Shown here: one piece after another, positions 46,834 through 56,705 of the stretch | Numbering within the stretch: the stretch's first letter is position 1 | How the letters are laid out: each line of letters begins with the position of its first letter | NCBI RefSeq assembly: GCF_003351345.1 | Contig: NZ_QQTO01000023.1 | Span: 93,155 to 157,154 of the forward strand | DNA length: 64,000 nt | Reading direction: 5' to 3' | Source: Allobosea caraganae | GTDB taxonomy: Bacteria; Pseudomonadota; Alphaproteobacteria; Rhizobiales; Beijerinckiaceae | Made by a program: the position numbers and the translations under genes | The notes under the pieces: generated by a model | The model's database searches: none | The model's input: only the letters and a program-made list of their open reading frames with translations | Told to the model about the DNA's origin: nothing

Positions 46834-47357
46834 CGATCGGTCAGGCGCTCACCCCCGACCATGATCGGCCGGTCGCTGATGCGGCCGGTCTTGCGCCGCG
46901 CCAGGAAGCGCGGACGGCGCCCGCGCAGGAAGCCGTAGCGCCGGCGGATTCGAATGGGGCCGAGCGCCAGCCGGCCGATCTGCGGATAGGGCTCCGTGAC
47001 GGTGCCGTCGGCGGCCTCGAGCAGGAGCGGCAGGCCGCTGGTGCGGCCGCAATCGCGCCAGAGCGCAACGGCGTCGTCCTGATCGACGCTGGCGATCGCG
47101 ACCGAGCGGCCGTCTCCGGCGCTCAGCGTCAGCTCGAACCGCTCACCCTCGCCCGTCGGGTCGGCGAGGCGCAGCGCGATGCCGCGCCAGCCCGGGTTGC
47201 CGCGCAGGATGCGGACCGAGCCGATGCGCTCGATGCGCGGGGGCTCGGACTGCACAGGCTGCGCCTGGTTACGGGGAGCGGTGGTCGGTTCTGTCGGGCA
47301 GCCGGAGAACGGCGGCAAAAAGCCACCCTCTCCGGCAGCCGGCGTGACGCTGGCCAT
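46830..47357 (-). CDS. DUF6101-like protein
   Basis: Predicted 175 residues from ATG 47357, nine bases after GAGAGG; an in-frame GTG at 47387 is an alternative. A Pro-rich N-terminus precedes a beta domain (RIGSVRILRGNPGWRGIALRL) and a basic end (RIRRRYGFLRGRRPRFLARRK). I recognise it tentatively as DUF6101, a small family of Hyphomicrobiales without known function. The stop TAG comes from the adjoining family D repeat. Confidence 0.65.
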   Translation of the reverse strand: MASVTPAAGEGGFLPPFSGCPTEPTTAPRNQAQPVQSEPPRIERIGSVRILRGNPGWRGIALRLADPTGEGERFELTLSAGDGRSVAIASVDQDDAVALWRDCGRTSGLPLLLEAADGTVTEPYPQIGRLALGPIRIRRRYGFLRGRRPRFLARRKTGRISDRPIMVGGERLTDR

Positions 47358-47604
47358 CGGTTTACGCCTCTCTTGTCCCTGCTGCACGGAGCCCTCTGTG
47401 TGGTCCGGGGTTCTCGTGTTTGCTGACGTGAAGATGCGTCTCAGGCCTCTCCGAGCGCTTAAGAGCTTCGGTTAAAGGAAGGTGTTCCGGCGCTTTTAGG
47501 GGGCTTCATGGCCTCATTCCTGCATGATGCTTGACGGAATCTTTCGCTGCATTGGCGCTTTTTCGCCTTGAAACCATAATCGTTCGGCTCGATACGGAGG
47601 CATC

Positions 47605-48432
47605 ATGACCGCGCCACCGCTGCCCATCGCCCCGGATCTGCTGCCTGCGATCCGCGAAAGCTGCATCGAGGCCGGCGAGCTGGCACTCGCCCTGTTCCGT
47701 CCCGGCGCCAAGACGGCAGCCAAGATCTGGTCGAAGACCGGCGGCTCGCCGGTGACCGAGGCCGATATCGGCGTCGACACCTTCCTGCGCATCCGGCTCT
47801 CGGTGCTGCTGCCCGAGGCCGCCTGGCTCTCGGAGGAGACGGTGGACGATGCGCTGCGCCTCTCGCGCCGCTTCGTCTGGGTCGTCGATCCGATCGACGG
47901 CACGCGCGCCTTCATGTCGGGCTCGCCGGACTGGGCTGTGTGCGTCGCGCTGCTCGACGAGGGCAGGCCGATCGCCGGCGTCGTCCACGCGCCCGCGTGC
48001 GCGGCGACCTATACGGCGCTGAGCGGCGGCGGCGCCCTGCTCAACGGCGCGGAGATCAAGGCGACGACCCGCAGCACGATCGGCGGCGCCCATATCGCCG
48101 GGCCAAAGCCGATGCTCGACGCGCTGGCGCGGCTGGAAACATTCGAGCAGGCCGAGAAGATTCCCTCGCTCGCGCTCCGGCTGACCCGCATCGCCGACGG
48201 CACGATCGACGCCGGGCTGGTCTCGGCCGATGCGCGCGACTGGGACATCGCCGCAGCCGACCTCATACTGCACGAGGCCGGGGGCCGGCTCAGCACGGGG
48301 GACGGCCAGGACGTGGTCTATAATCGCGAGACGCCGGTCCACGGCATGCTGGTCGCCAGCGGCGCGGCGCTTTCCACGCCGCTGCTCTCGGCCCTGCAGC
48401 ACATGCGCGACAGCCAGCCGCAGCGCATCTGA
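47605..48432 (+). CDS. Inositol monophosphatase/CysQ family phosphatase
   Basis: Predicted 275 residues. The Li-sensitive phosphatase metal sites are visible: SEETVDD, WVVDPIDGTRAF near 95-106, and ARDWDIAAADLILHEAGG near 212-229. CysQ removes the 3' phosphate of PAP; other members act on inositol phosphates. It opens a plus-strand run of envelope genes, but whether it shares their role is not clear. Confidence 0.88.
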   Translation: MTAPPLPIAPDLLPAIRESCIEAGELALALFRPGAKTAAKIWSKTGGSPVTEADIGVDTFLRIRLSVLLPEAAWLSEETVDDALRLSRRFVWVVDPIDGTRAFMSGSPDWAVCVALLDEGRPIAGVVHAPACAATYTALSGGGALLNGAEIKATTRSTIGGAHIAGPKPMLDALARLETFEQAEKIPSLALRLTRIADGTIDAGLVSADARDWDIAAADLILHEAGGRLSTGDGQDVVYNRETPVHGMLVASGAALSTPLLSALQHMRDSQPQRI

Positions 48433-48586
48433 GCGGATGGCGCGAGCCAGCCAACTCAAAATGCCGTAACGGCACTCGCGCCACGCGCGCGAATGCCTTA
48501 TCTGGTGCCGCCCAGTACCCTTTCACCCATGCAACCTGCACCCAAGCAATCTGCACCGAAGCAACCTGCCCTCTCTGGAGAGATCG

Positions 48587-48823
48587 ATGGACGCCGAACA
48601 GAAACAGCTTCTCCACCTCGTCTTCGGCGGCGAGCTGAGCTCGCTCGACGGCCTCACCTTCAAGGATCTCGCCAAGCTCGACATGGTCGGCGTGTTCCCG
48701 AACTATGCCAGCGCCCATGCCGCCTGGAAGGCCAAGGCGCAGGCCACCGTCGACCAGGCGCAGACGCGCTACTTCATCGTGCATCTGCACCGCCTGCTCG
48801 ACCCCGAGACGGCCAAGTCCTGA
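48587..48823 (+). CDS. DUF4170 protein
   Basis: Predicted 78 residues. HLVFGGELSSLDGLTFKDLAKLDMVG, NYASAHAAWKAKAQATVDQA and YFIVHLHRLLDP are the DUF4170 pattern. The family is small, alphaproteobacterial and typically lies beside lipid A genes, as here. It has no known function. Confidence 0.9.
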   Translation: MDAEQKQLLHLVFGGELSSLDGLTFKDLAKLDMVGVFPNYASAHAAWKAKAQATVDQAQTRYFIVHLHRLLDPETAKS

Positions 48824-48912
48824 ACCGCAGACATTGCCGCCGAAGATGATGCCATCCGCGAACCGGGTCCCATCTTTCGGCATTGTGTTCTAGCGGTCCG
48901 GAACAGGAGTTC

Positions 48913-49662
48913 ATGGGCTTTTCCATCCTCAAGACGCGCGTGGCGCAGGAAGCGCTCGGCCGCCTGCTGGCCGGCTACCTCCGCTTCGTGCAGCGCACCA
49001 ACCGGATCGTGGTCGAGCCGGCCGACATCTATGACAGGGTGCGCCCCGGGCTGCCGCTGATCATCGCGATGTGGCACGGCCAGCACATCATGATCCCGTT
49101 CTCACGGCCGGACTGGATGCCGGCCTGCTCGCTGGTCTCGCGCCACGGCGATGGCGGCTTCAACGCGGTGGCCCTGCGCGAGCTCGGCATCGGCGCGATC
49201 CGCGGCTCCGGCGCACTCGGCCGGAAGGTGAGGGAGAAGGGCGGCGCCAGCGCCTTCCTCGCCATGATGAAGCGGCTCGCCACCGGCGACACGATGGTGC
49301 TGACCGCCGACATCCCCAAGCGCGCCCGCATCGCCGGCGTCGGCATCATCCAGCTCGCCCGCGCCTCCGGCCGGCCGATCCATCCGGTCGCGGTCGTGAC
49401 CAGCCGGCGCATCGACTTCAACTCCTGGGACCGCGCCTCGATCGGCCTGCCCTTCGGCCGCGGCGCGATCGTGGTCGGCGATCCCATCCTCGTCGCGCGC
49501 GATGCCGACGAGGCGACCGTCGAGGCCGCCAGGCTCGCGCTCGAAGCCGGGCTCGATGCGGTCCATGCCCGCGCCTATGAGCTGGTCGGCGGGCGCGATC
49601 CCGGGGCCGGGCTCAGGCAGCAGCACCTGCCCAAGCCCGCAGAGGCGGATGCGGCCGCATGA
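48913..49662 (+). CDS. Lysophospholipid acyltransferase family protein (DUF374)
   Basis: Predicted 249 residues from ATG 48913 with AGGAG. MWHGQHIMIPF and SRHGDGGFNAVALRELG occupy the positions of the acyltransferase His motif; RGSGALGRKVREKGG and VLTADIPKRARI follow. DUF374 proteins in this setting are thought to modify lipid A or phospholipids; the acyl chain and acceptor are unknown. A degenerate family D-like sequence precedes it (48842-48895). The stop overlaps waaA (ATGA). Confidence 0.88.
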   Translation: MGFSILKTRVAQEALGRLLAGYLRFVQRTNRIVVEPADIYDRVRPGLPLIIAMWHGQHIMIPFSRPDWMPACSLVSRHGDGGFNAVALRELGIGAIRGSGALGRKVREKGGASAFLAMMKRLATGDTMVLTADIPKRARIAGVGIIQLARASGRPIHPVAVVTSRRIDFNSWDRASIGLPFGRGAIVVGDPILVARDADEATVEAARLALEAGLDAVHARAYELVGGRDPGAGLRQQHLPKPAEADAAA

Positions 49663-50966
49663 TCGGCAAGGGCCCCGTCCTGCAGAGCTACCGCGTGCTC
49701 AGCGCGCTGCTGGAGCCGGCCGCGGCCGGTCTGCTGGTCTGGCGCCGGCGGCGCGGCAAGGAGGACCCGACGCGCCTCGCCGAGCGGCGCGGCTATCCCG
49801 GCGTGATCCGGCCTGAGCAGACGCTTGTCTGGCTGCACGGCGCCAGCGTCGGCGAGACCGTGACGCTGCTGCCGCTGATCGAGCGCCTGCAGCGGCGCGG
49901 ACTTGCGGTTCTGGTCACCTCAGGCACCGTGACCTCGGCCAAGCTGATGGCGGCGCGGCTGCCGGCCGGCGTGATCCATCAATACCTGCCGCTCGACGTG
50001 CCCCGCTACATGCGCCGCTTCCTCGACTATTGGCGGCCGGCGCTCGGGCTGATCTGCGAATCCGAGATCTGGCCCAACCTCGTGATCGAGGCGCGCAAGC
50101 GCGAGATCCCGCTGGTCATGGTCAATGCGCGCATGTCGGAGCGCTCGTTCAAGCGCTGGTACAAGCTGCCGAAGACCTCGCGCTACCTGCTCTCCAGCTT
50201 CGAATCCTGCCTGGCGCAGTCGCAGGGCGATGGCGAGCGGCTGGCGCAGCTCGGCGCGCCGCGCGTCAGCATCGCCGGCAACCTGAAATTCGACGTCGCC
50301 GCCCCGCCGGCCGATGCCGACATGCTCGCCATCCTCGATGGCCTGACCACGGGGCGGCCGATCTGGGTCGCGGCCAGCACGCATCCGGGCGAGGAGGAGC
50401 AGGTGCTCTCCGCCCATCTCGGCCTCAAGCCGCATCTGCCGAACCTCTTGACCATCATCGCGCCGCGCCATCCGCAGCGCGGCGCCGAGATCGAGGAGCT
50501 GGCGCAGGCCAACGGCGTCACCGTCGCGCGCCGCGCCACCGGCGCGCTGCCGGAGCGGGATGTCGAGTTCTACATCGCCGATACGATGAACGAGCTCGGC
50601 CTGCTCTACCGCCTGTCGCAAGTGGCCTTCCTCGGCGGCTCGCTGGTGCCGATGATCGGCGGCCATAACCCGATCGAGCCGGCCAAGCTCGGCTCCGCAC
50701 TGGTGCACGGGCCCTACGTCCATAACAACGCCGAGATCTTCGCCGCCTTCGACAAGGGCGGCGGTGCGCGCGAGGTGCCGGACGCGCAGGCGCTGGCGGA
50801 GGCAGTGCACCGCTGGCTCAGCGACCCCGCCGCGGCCCGGCAGGCGGCGCGCTCGGCCGGGCAGACCGCCCACCAACTCGGCGGCGCGCTGAACCGCACC
50901 TTGCAGGCGATCGAGCCGCTGCTGATGCGGGTCGCGCTCGGCCAGCAGCGCGAGACGGAAAGCTGA
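49659..50966 (+). CDS. waaA: 3-deoxy-D-manno-octulosonic acid transferase
   Basis: Predicted 435 residues, a GT30 glycosyltransferase at the inner membrane that adds Kdo to the lipid A precursor. LVWLHGASVGETVTLLPLI, CESEIWPNLVIEARKR, VNARMSERSFKRW and SLVPMIGGHNPIEPAKLG are diagnostic. It is coupled at both ends: ATGA overlap with the acyltransferase gene, and its stop shares a base with the lpxK start. Confidence 0.96.
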   Translation: MIGKGPVLQSYRVLSALLEPAAAGLLVWRRRRGKEDPTRLAERRGYPGVIRPEQTLVWLHGASVGETVTLLPLIERLQRRGLAVLVTSGTVTSAKLMAARLPAGVIHQYLPLDVPRYMRRFLDYWRPALGLICESEIWPNLVIEARKREIPLVMVNARMSERSFKRWYKLPKTSRYLLSSFESCLAQSQGDGERLAQLGAPRVSIAGNLKFDVAAPPADADMLAILDGLTTGRPIWVAASTHPGEEEQVLSAHLGLKPHLPNLLTIIAPRHPQRGAEIEELAQANGVTVARRATGALPERDVEFYIADTMNELGLLYRLSQVAFLGGSLVPMIGGHNPIEPAKLGSALVHGPYVHNNAEIFAAFDKGGGAREVPDAQALAEAVHRWLSDPAAARQAARSAGQTAHQLGGALNRTLQAIEPLLMRVALGQQRETES

Positions 50967-51979
50967 TGCGCGCGCCCGGCTTCTGGTGGCAGCGCCGCCC
51001 GAGCCTGCTCGCCCGGCTGCTTCAGCCACTCGGGATGCTCTACGGCGCCGTTGCGCTCGGCCGGATGCGCGGCGAAGGCGCTGACGCCGGCATCCCGGTG
51101 ATCTGCGTCGGCAACTTCATCGCCGGCGGGGCCGGCAAGACGCCGACGGCGATGGCGCTGGCCAGGCTCGCCCTGGCGCGCGGCGAGACGCCCTTCGTGT
51201 TGATGCGCGGCTATGGCGGGCGGCTTGCCGGGCCGGTCGAGGTCGATCCGCGCCATCATGATGCCGCCGGCGTCGGCGACGAGGCCATGCTGATGGCGGC
51301 CACCGTGCGCACGATCGTCGCGCGCGATCGGCCGGCCGGCGCGGCCTTCGCCAAGGGACTCGGTGCCAGCCTGATCATCATGGATGACGGCCTGCAGAAC
51401 CCCTCGCTCGCCAAGCGGCTCCGGCTCGCAGTGGTCGATGGCGCCGCCGGCATCGGAAACGGGCTCTGCCTGCCGGCCGGGCCGCTGCGCGCGCCGCTCG
51501 ACGGCCAGCTCGGCCAGACCGACGCCGTGATCGTGATTGGTAAGGGCGAAGCGGGCGACGCCGTCGCCAAGATGGCCCAGGCCGCCGGCAAGCCGGTCCT
51601 GCTGGCGCGCCTGAAGCCCGCAGCCGCGATAGCTGCCCAGCTAAAGGGCCGGGCCGTGCTGGCGCTATCGGGGATAGGCAGGCCGGAGAAATTCGCCGCC
51701 ACCTTGCGCGAGGCCGGCGCGACGATCGCCGCCGAGCGCGCCTATGGCGACCACCATGCCTATGCGGCCGACGATGTCGCGGAAATCCTCGCCGAGGCGA
51801 TCAAGCGCAACTGCCTGGTCGCCACTACCGAGAAGGACATGGTGAAGCTCGAGCCGCTCTGGCCGGCGGCCGAGCGGCGGCGGCTGATCGTGGTGCCTGT
51901 TACACTTGATTTCGAGGCGCCGGAGCGGATCGCAGCCCTGCTCGATAGCGCTAGGCGTGGCCGCTCTGAGGCCGTTTGA
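50966..51979 (+). CDS. lpxK: Tetraacyldisaccharide 4'-kinase
   Basis: Predicted 337 residues. It phosphorylates the 4' position of the lipid A disaccharide. The P-loop is GNFIAGGAGKTPTA, with Lys58; IIMDDGLQNPSL is the DDGxQ motif. An N-terminal amphipathic region anchors it. A 127-base gap follows, holding a GTACGCTTGTACGTGAGC palindromic stretch near 52033-52050 but no gene. Confidence 0.96.
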   Translation: MRAPGFWWQRRPSLLARLLQPLGMLYGAVALGRMRGEGADAGIPVICVGNFIAGGAGKTPTAMALARLALARGETPFVLMRGYGGRLAGPVEVDPRHHDAAGVGDEAMLMAATVRTIVARDRPAGAAFAKGLGASLIIMDDGLQNPSLAKRLRLAVVDGAAGIGNGLCLPAGPLRAPLDGQLGQTDAVIVIGKGEAGDAVAKMAQAAGKPVLLARLKPAAAIAAQLKGRAVLALSGIGRPEKFAATLREAGATIAAERAYGDHHAYAADDVAEILAEAIKRNCLVATTEKDMVKLEPLWPAAERRRLIVVPVTLDFEAPERIAALLDSARRGRSEAV

Positions 51980-52106
51980 GAATTCGCTGGCGTGAGCCGA
52001 TTGGCGTGGTCGTCGAAAACCGGAGCGGAGCGTACGCTTGTACGTGAGCACCGGAAGCGCAGACGGCCACGTCAAGCGGCCACGCCAGTAGAATTATCAA
52101 CCGGGC

Positions 52107-52328
52107 TCAGGCGCGGCCGGCGCGGCGGAGCCTGAGCTGCACGGCCTCGGGCGAGGCATAGGCCTCCTGCCACTCCACCGACCAGTAGCGCAGGTCTTCG
52201 AGCCGGATCATCGCGCCGGTGACGGCGCAGCGGACGAAGGCGCCGGGCCGCACGACGCGAAACTCGCCATGGCCATAGTCGACGGCGGCTTCAGGACCCG
52301 GCAGGGGCGGACGTTCGCTGATGTTCAT
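52107..52328 (-). CDS. DUF2093 protein
   Basis: Predicted 73 residues. YGHGEFRVVRPGAFVRCAVTG and IRLEDLRYWSVEWQEAYAS are the DUF2093 signature, a small alphaproteobacterial family of unknown function that commonly lies next to lpxK. It is convergent with lpxK. Confidence 0.92.
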   Translation of the reverse strand: MNISERPPLPGPEAAVDYGHGEFRVVRPGAFVRCAVTGAMIRLEDLRYWSVEWQEAYASPEAVQLRLRRAGRA

Positions 52329-52401
52329 TCTGGCAACAGAAGACCGCTATTCGTGCTTTTTATCAATCCGTTTCTCACCAAGCGTCAGCGCGTGATAGTG
52401 T

Positions 52402-52440
52402 CGGAAAACCGGTACCCACTTTTGGGCATCATGCTCTGGC
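52402..52440. repeat. Degenerate family D-like sequence
   Basis: GTCGGAAAACCGGTACCCACTT followed by GGGCATCATGCTCTGG resembles the CCGAAAACCGGATTCCACTTT and GATGCTCTAG blocks of family D. Only about one third of the element is present. Confidence 0.55.
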
Positions 52441-52486
52441 GGAAGGGATTATCCGGGTCGTCCCTGCTGTGATAGCGTTCTTGCTA

Positions 52487-53338
52487 ATGATGTCCAGTCT
52501 CCTTCGCCTCCTGGCGGCCTTTGCCAGCCTCGCGCTGCTCCTGTCATCGGCCGCCTCGGCCGGCGGCTACGAGCGCGTGCGCATCCCGATCGACGAGGGC
52601 CAGCTCGATGGCGTGCTCTATCGTCCGGCCGGGCCGGGACCGTTTCCGGCAATCGTCGCGCTGCATGGCTGCGGCGGGCTCTGGCGCGACAACGGCACGT
52701 TGTCGGTGCGCCATTCCGACTGGGGCGCGCGGCTGGCCGAGGCCGGCTATGTCGTCCTGATGCCGGACAGCTACGGCTCGCGCAAACTCGGCTCGCAATG
52801 CGGCGTCAAGGAACTGACGGTGCGGGCCGGGCGCGAGCGCGTCGCCGATGCGATGGCGGCCAAGCGCTGGCTGCAAATGCGCGCCGACGTGCGCAAGGAT
52901 GCCGTCTCGCTGCTCGGCTGGTCGGGCGGCGGCTCGACCATCCTGACCGCGATCCGCACCGACCGGCGCCCGGCCGACATGCTGCCCGATTTCACGCGCG
53001 CCATCGCCTTCTATCCGGGCTGCCGGACGCAATCGGAATCGGACAGCTTTCGGGCCCGGCTGCCGGTGCTGATCCTGATGGGCGATGCCGACGACTGGAC
53101 GCCGCCCGCCCCGTGCGACTTCCTGGCCCGTTCGGCGCGCCTGCGCGGGGAGAGCGTCGAACTCGTACTCTATCCCGGCGCCCTGCATGATTTCGACCAT
53201 CCGCGCCTCGACGTGAAGGAGCGCACCGACATCGCCTATTCCGCGAGCGGAACCGGCAAGGTCATGGTCGGGACCAACCCGGCCGCACGCGACGACGCGA
53301 TCCAGCGGGTCAAGAGCTTCCTGCTCAAGACGCGGTAG
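52487..53338 (+). CDS. Secreted dienelactone-hydrolase-like alpha/beta hydrolase
   Basis: Predicted 283 residues from ATG 52487 (or 52490); the frame opens at GTG 52469. A signal peptide ends SSAASAGG near 25. The hydrolase triad fits: Ser in LLGWSGGGSTI, Asp in LMGDADDWTPP, His in GALHDFDHPRL. ALHGCGGLWRDN is the oxyanion strand. DLH-like enzymes open lactones, but exported members are little studied. It ends eight bases from the convergent xseA. Confidence 0.9.
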   Translation: MMSSLLRLLAAFASLALLLSSAASAGGYERVRIPIDEGQLDGVLYRPAGPGPFPAIVALHGCGGLWRDNGTLSVRHSDWGARLAEAGYVVLMPDSYGSRKLGSQCGVKELTVRAGRERVADAMAAKRWLQMRADVRKDAVSLLGWSGGGSTILTAIRTDRRPADMLPDFTRAIAFYPGCRTQSESDSFRARLPVLILMGDADDWTPPAPCDFLARSARLRGESVELVLYPGALHDFDHPRLDVKERTDIAYSASGTGKVMVGTNPAARDDAIQRVKSFLLKTR

Positions 53339-53345
53339 TCGAGTT

Positions 53346-54878
53346 TCAGAACAGGTCGCCCTGCCCCGCTGGCCGCGCATCGCGACGCGCTGGCCGCGCG
53401 AGCGCCGGACGACCCCCGGTTTCGGAGCCCCCCGCGACCGTGACAGCGAAGGCGCCGTCGCTGACCTTGACCGTGAGCCCCGCGCCCGGCAGCGCCTGCC
53501 CGGCGCTGCGGATCAGGGCCCCGGCCTCGTCGCGCACCAACGCATAGCCGCGCGCCAGCACCGCCTCCGGCCCGAGCGAGCGGGCGAGCGTCCAGGATGC
53601 GTTCAGACGATCGCGGCGGCGGGTCACCCCCAGAGCAAAGGCGCGCAGCGCGCGTTCCGAAAGATCGCCGACGCGCTCCTTCGCGCGCGACAGGCGCAGC
53701 CGCTCGGCCCTGAGCAGGGCGTCGCGCCCGGCGCGCAGGCGGTTTGAGAGCCCGTCGAGGCGCGCCGTATAGCCGGCAAGACGGGCCGAGGGCGAGTGCC
53801 GGTTGAGTTTTTGGGTGAGGACCGCAAGCTGCTGCTCGTGCACGCGCGCGTTTCGCAGCAAGGCGGGCGCCAGCTTTGCCGCCGCGAGGTCGAGCCGCTG
53901 GCGCGGCCCCGAGAGCACCGCCTCCGGCCCCGGCAGGGCCCGGGCGAGCGCGCGCAGGTCGCTGCGGCGGCGGTCGGAGAGGCGGCGCATCGCACCGCCC
54001 TGCCGGCGCGACAGGTCGGCCACCTGCATCATCAGGTCGGCCCGCACCGGCACGACCTTCTCGGCCGCGCCCGTCGGCGTCGGCGCGCGCAGGTCGGCGG
54101 CGTGGTCGATCAGGGTGACGTCGGTCTCGTGGCCGACGGCGGAGACGAGCGGGATCAGCGAGGCGGCGGCAGCGCGCACCACGACCTCCTCGTTGAAGCT
54201 CATCAGGTCTTCGAGCGAGCCGCCGCCACGCGCGACGATGATGACGTCGGGACGCGGGATGCGCCCGCCTTCGGCCAAAGCGTTGAAGCCGGCGATGGCG
54301 TTGGCGACCTCGGCCGCGCTGGTCTCGCCCTGGACGCGCACCGGCCAGACCAGGACATGGCGCGGGAAGCGGTCCTCGAGCCGGTGCAGGATGTCGCGGA
54401 TGACCGCCCCGGTCGACGAGGTGATGACGCCGATGACGCGCGGCAGATAGGGGATGAGCTGCTTCCTGCCCTCGTCGAACAGGCCTTCGGCTGCGAGCTT
54501 CTTCCGCCGCTCGTCGAGCAACGCCATCAGCGCGCCGACGCCGGCGGGCTCGAGCGAATCGATGACGATCTGGTAGCTCGACTTGCCGGCGAAGGTGGTG
54601 ATCTTGCCGGTGGCGATGACCTCCAGGCCCTCCTGCGGCCGGGTCTTCAGCCGGCCGAAGACGCCCTTCCAGATCACCGCGTCGATCTTGGCGTTCTGGT
54701 CCTTCAGCGAGAAATAGACGTGGCCGGAGGCGACGGGGCCGCGATAGCCCGAGATCTCGCCGCGCACGCGCACGAAGCCGAACGCGTCCTCCAGCGTACG
54801 CTTGAGGGCGCCGGAGAGGTCGGAGACCGACCATTCTGGGGCGTTCGAGGGCTGGGCGTCAGGCGATTCGATATCCAT
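53346..54878 (-). CDS. xseA: Exodeoxyribonuclease VII large subunit
   Basis: Predicted 510 residues. An OB-fold N-terminus ([28 protein letters not shown]) is followed by the catalytic domain ([69 protein letters not shown] split by position), then a long Arg-rich coiled coil. It degrades single-stranded DNA with XseB, which is not in the window. The last 30 residues are extra and Arg/Ala-rich. Confidence 0.95.
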   Translation of the reverse strand: MDIESPDAQPSNAPEWSVSDLSGALKRTLEDAFGFVRVRGEISGYRGPVASGHVYFSLKDQNAKIDAVIWKGVFGRLKTRPQEGLEVIATGKITTFAGKSSYQIVIDSLEPAGVGALMALLDERRKKLAAEGLFDEGRKQLIPYLPRVIGVITSSTGAVIRDILHRLEDRFPRHVLVWPVRVQGETSAAEVANAIAGFNALAEGGRIPRPDVIIVARGGGSLEDLMSFNEEVVVRAAAASLIPLVSAVGHETDVTLIDHAADLRAPTPTGAAEKVVPVRADLMMQVADLSRRQGGAMRRLSDRRRSDLRALARALPGPEAVLSGPRQRLDLAAAKLAPALLRNARVHEQQLAVLTQKLNRHSPSARLAGYTARLDGLSNRLRAGRDALLRAERLRLSRAKERVGDLSERALRAFALGVTRRRDRLNASWTLARSLGPEAVLARGYALVRDEAGALIRSAGQALPGAGLTVKVSDGAFAVTVAGGSETGGRPALARPARRDARPAGQGDLF

Positions 54879-54960
54879 CGCGTGAGCTTACCCTCCACAG
54901 CAGCAGAGCTGAAGCGTTGCCCCGCCGCGCGGCTAAGTCTATTGCGCCTGTGAGTCCTTG

Positions 54961-55067
54961 AGCCCTCATCCTGAGGAGCCGCGAAGCGGCGACTCGAAGG
55001 ATGCTCCAGAGCGCGCTGGAGCATCCTTCGAGACGCGAGCTAAAGCTCGCTCCTCAGGATGAGGGCT
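54961..55067. repeat. Family C palindromic repeat, copy 3
   Basis: AGCCCTCATCCTGAGGAGC to GCTCCTCAGGATGAGGGCT, with CGACTCGAAGGATG and CATCCTTCGAGACG inside. It lies between the divergent xseA and purD genes, so their promoters must flank or include it. Confidence 0.9.
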
Positions 55068-55108
55068 CTACTAGGCAGCCGGACTCGGAGCGGAGCGGAG
55101 ACGGCGCG

Positions 55109-56386
55109 ATGAAGATTCTTCTGATCGGTTCGGGCGGACGCGAGCACGCGCTCGCCTGGGCGATATCGGGCTCGCCGCTCTGCGACCAGTTGTGGATCGC
55201 GCCCGGCAATCCCGGCACCGCGCAATGCGGCGAGAATGTCGTGCTCGACATCGCCGACCATGCGGCGATGATCTCATTCTGCAAGCTGCGGGGCATCGAC
55301 CTCGTCGTGGTCGGCCCGGAAGGGCCGCTGGTCGAGGGTATCGCCGACGATCTCACTGCGGCCGGCTTCAAGACCTTCGGCCCGTCGAAGGCCGCCGCCC
55401 AGCTCGAAGGCTCGAAGGGCTTCACCAAGGAGCTCTGCGCCGAATTCAACATCCCGACCGCGGGCTTCGGCCGCTTCAGCGATGCCGCCGCCGCCAAGGC
55501 CTATGTTGCCAGCCAGGGCGCGCCGATCGTGATCAAGGCCGACGGGCTCGCCGCAGGCAAGGGCGTCGTGATGGCGGAGACGCTCGACGAGGCCAACGAC
55601 GCCATCGACATGATGTTCTCGGGCGGGCTCGGCACGGCCGGCGCGGAAATCGTGATCGAGGAATGGATGATCGGCGAGGAGGCGAGTTTCTTCGCGCTCT
55701 GCGACGGCAAGCACGCGCTGCCGCTGGCCTCGGCCCAGGACCATAAGCGCGTCGGCGATGGCGATACCGGTCCGAACACGGGCGGCATGGGCGCCTATTC
55801 GCCGGCCCCGGTGATGACCAAGGCTCTGGAAGACCGCGTCATGGCCGAAATTATCGCGCCGACGCTGGCAGGGATGGCGAAACGTGGCATGCCCTTCCAG
55901 GGAATCCTCTATGCCGGGCTGATGATCACGGCTGAGGGGCCAAAGCTGATCGAATACAATGTCCGCTTCGGCGATCCCGAATGCGAGGTGCTGATGCCGC
56001 GGCTGAAGAGCGACATCGTGCCGGCCTTCCTCGCCGCCTGCGATGGCGTGCTCGACGCCTTCGACCTGCGCTGGTCGGACGAGGCGGCGCTCACTGTGGT
56101 GCTCGCGGCGCGGGGCTATCCCGGCACGCCGGAGAAGGGCAGCACGATCCGCGGGATCGACAAGGCCGAGGCGCTGGACGACGTGCTGGTCTTCCATGCC
56201 GGCACGAAGCAGGGCGCAGCCGACCTCGTCGCCAACGGCGGCCGGGTGCTGAACGTGGTCGGCCTCGGCAAAAGCGTCAGCGAGGCGCAGAAGCGGGCCT
56301 ATGAGGGCGTCGACCGGATCGACTGGCCGGAAGGTTTTTGCCGCCGCGACATCGGCTGGCAGGCGGTGAAGCGGGAGCAAGGCTGA
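55109..56386 (+). CDS. purD: Phosphoribosylamine-glycine ligase
   Basis: Predicted 425 residues from ATG 55109 with GGAGCGGAG upstream. It joins glycine to phosphoribosylamine in purine synthesis. [18 protein letters not shown] is the N-domain; the ATP-grasp core includes [18 protein letters not shown] and [16 protein letters not shown] vapBC pair follows 17 bases after the stop, inserted tightly behind it. Confidence 0.97.
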   Translation: MKILLIGSGGREHALAWAISGSPLCDQLWIAPGNPGTAQCGENVVLDIADHAAMISFCKLRGIDLVVVGPEGPLVEGIADDLTAAGFKTFGPSKAAAQLEGSKGFTKELCAEFNIPTAGFGRFSDAAAAKAYVASQGAPIVIKADGLAAGKGVVMAETLDEANDAIDMMFSGGLGTAGAEIVIEEWMIGEEASFFALCDGKHALPLASAQDHKRVGDGDTGPNTGGMGAYSPAPVMTKALEDRVMAEIIAPTLAGMAKRGMPFQGILYAGLMITAEGPKLIEYNVRFGDPECEVLMPRLKSDIVPAFLAACDGVLDAFDLRWSDEAALTVVLAARGYPGTPEKGSTIRGIDKAEALDDVLVFHAGTKQGAADLVANGGRVLNVVGLGKSVSEAQKRAYEGVDRIDWPEGFCRRDIGWQAVKREQG

Positions 56387-56402
56387 CAGGACGGCAGGTG
56401 AG

Positions 56403-56435
56403 GTGTATATATCCAATCTATTCGGATATATACAC
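56403..56435. promoter_or_regulatory. Perfect palindromic operator of vapBC
   Basis: GTGTATATATCC (56403-56414) is the exact reverse complement of GGATATATACAC (56424-56435), with a nine-base centre. It lies one base before the ribosome site TTGGAGG of vapB and is far AT-richer than its surroundings. This is the expected binding site for autoregulation by VapB-VapC. Confidence 0.8.
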
Positions 56436-56447
56436 TTGGAGGCCATC

Positions 56448-56705
56448 GTGACGGTGCTGATCAAGGATGCCGACACCGATCGGGTTATTCGTGAATTGGC
56501 CGCGCGGACCGGTGAGACGATCACGCATGCCGTGAAGATCGCAGCCGAGGAGCGACTGGCACGGCTGCCGGCTCCGCCCAAGGGCCGGATCGACATGGAG
56601 AAGGTCGAGGAGATCTTGGCCAGAATCCATTCCTATCCGAGGATCAACGAGCATCTGACCGATGACGAGATCATCGGCTACGATGAGAACGGCGTGCCGT
56701 CGTGA
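56448..56705 (+). CDS. VapB-family antitoxin
   Basis: Predicted 85 residues from GTG 56448, six bases after GGAGG. VLIKDADTDRVIRELAARTGETITHAVKIAAEERL is a ribbon-helix-helix (read in two parts, residues 4-38) of the Rv0623-like VapB type; the C-terminal half (RIHSYPRINEHLTDDEIIGYDENG) should bind the toxin. The stop overlaps the vapC GTG start. The upstream palindrome points to autoregulation. Confidence 0.9.
   Translation: MTVLIKDADTDRVIRELAARTGETITHAVKIAAEERLARLPAPPKGRIDMEKVEEILARIHSYPRINEHLTDDEIIGYDENGVPS

Noticed and set aside
52000..52090. Possible tRNA or small RNA between lpxK and the DUF2093 gene
   Set aside because: The palindromic GTACGCTTGTACGTGAGC stretch does not extend to a cloverleaf, and no T-loop or acceptor pairing can be found.
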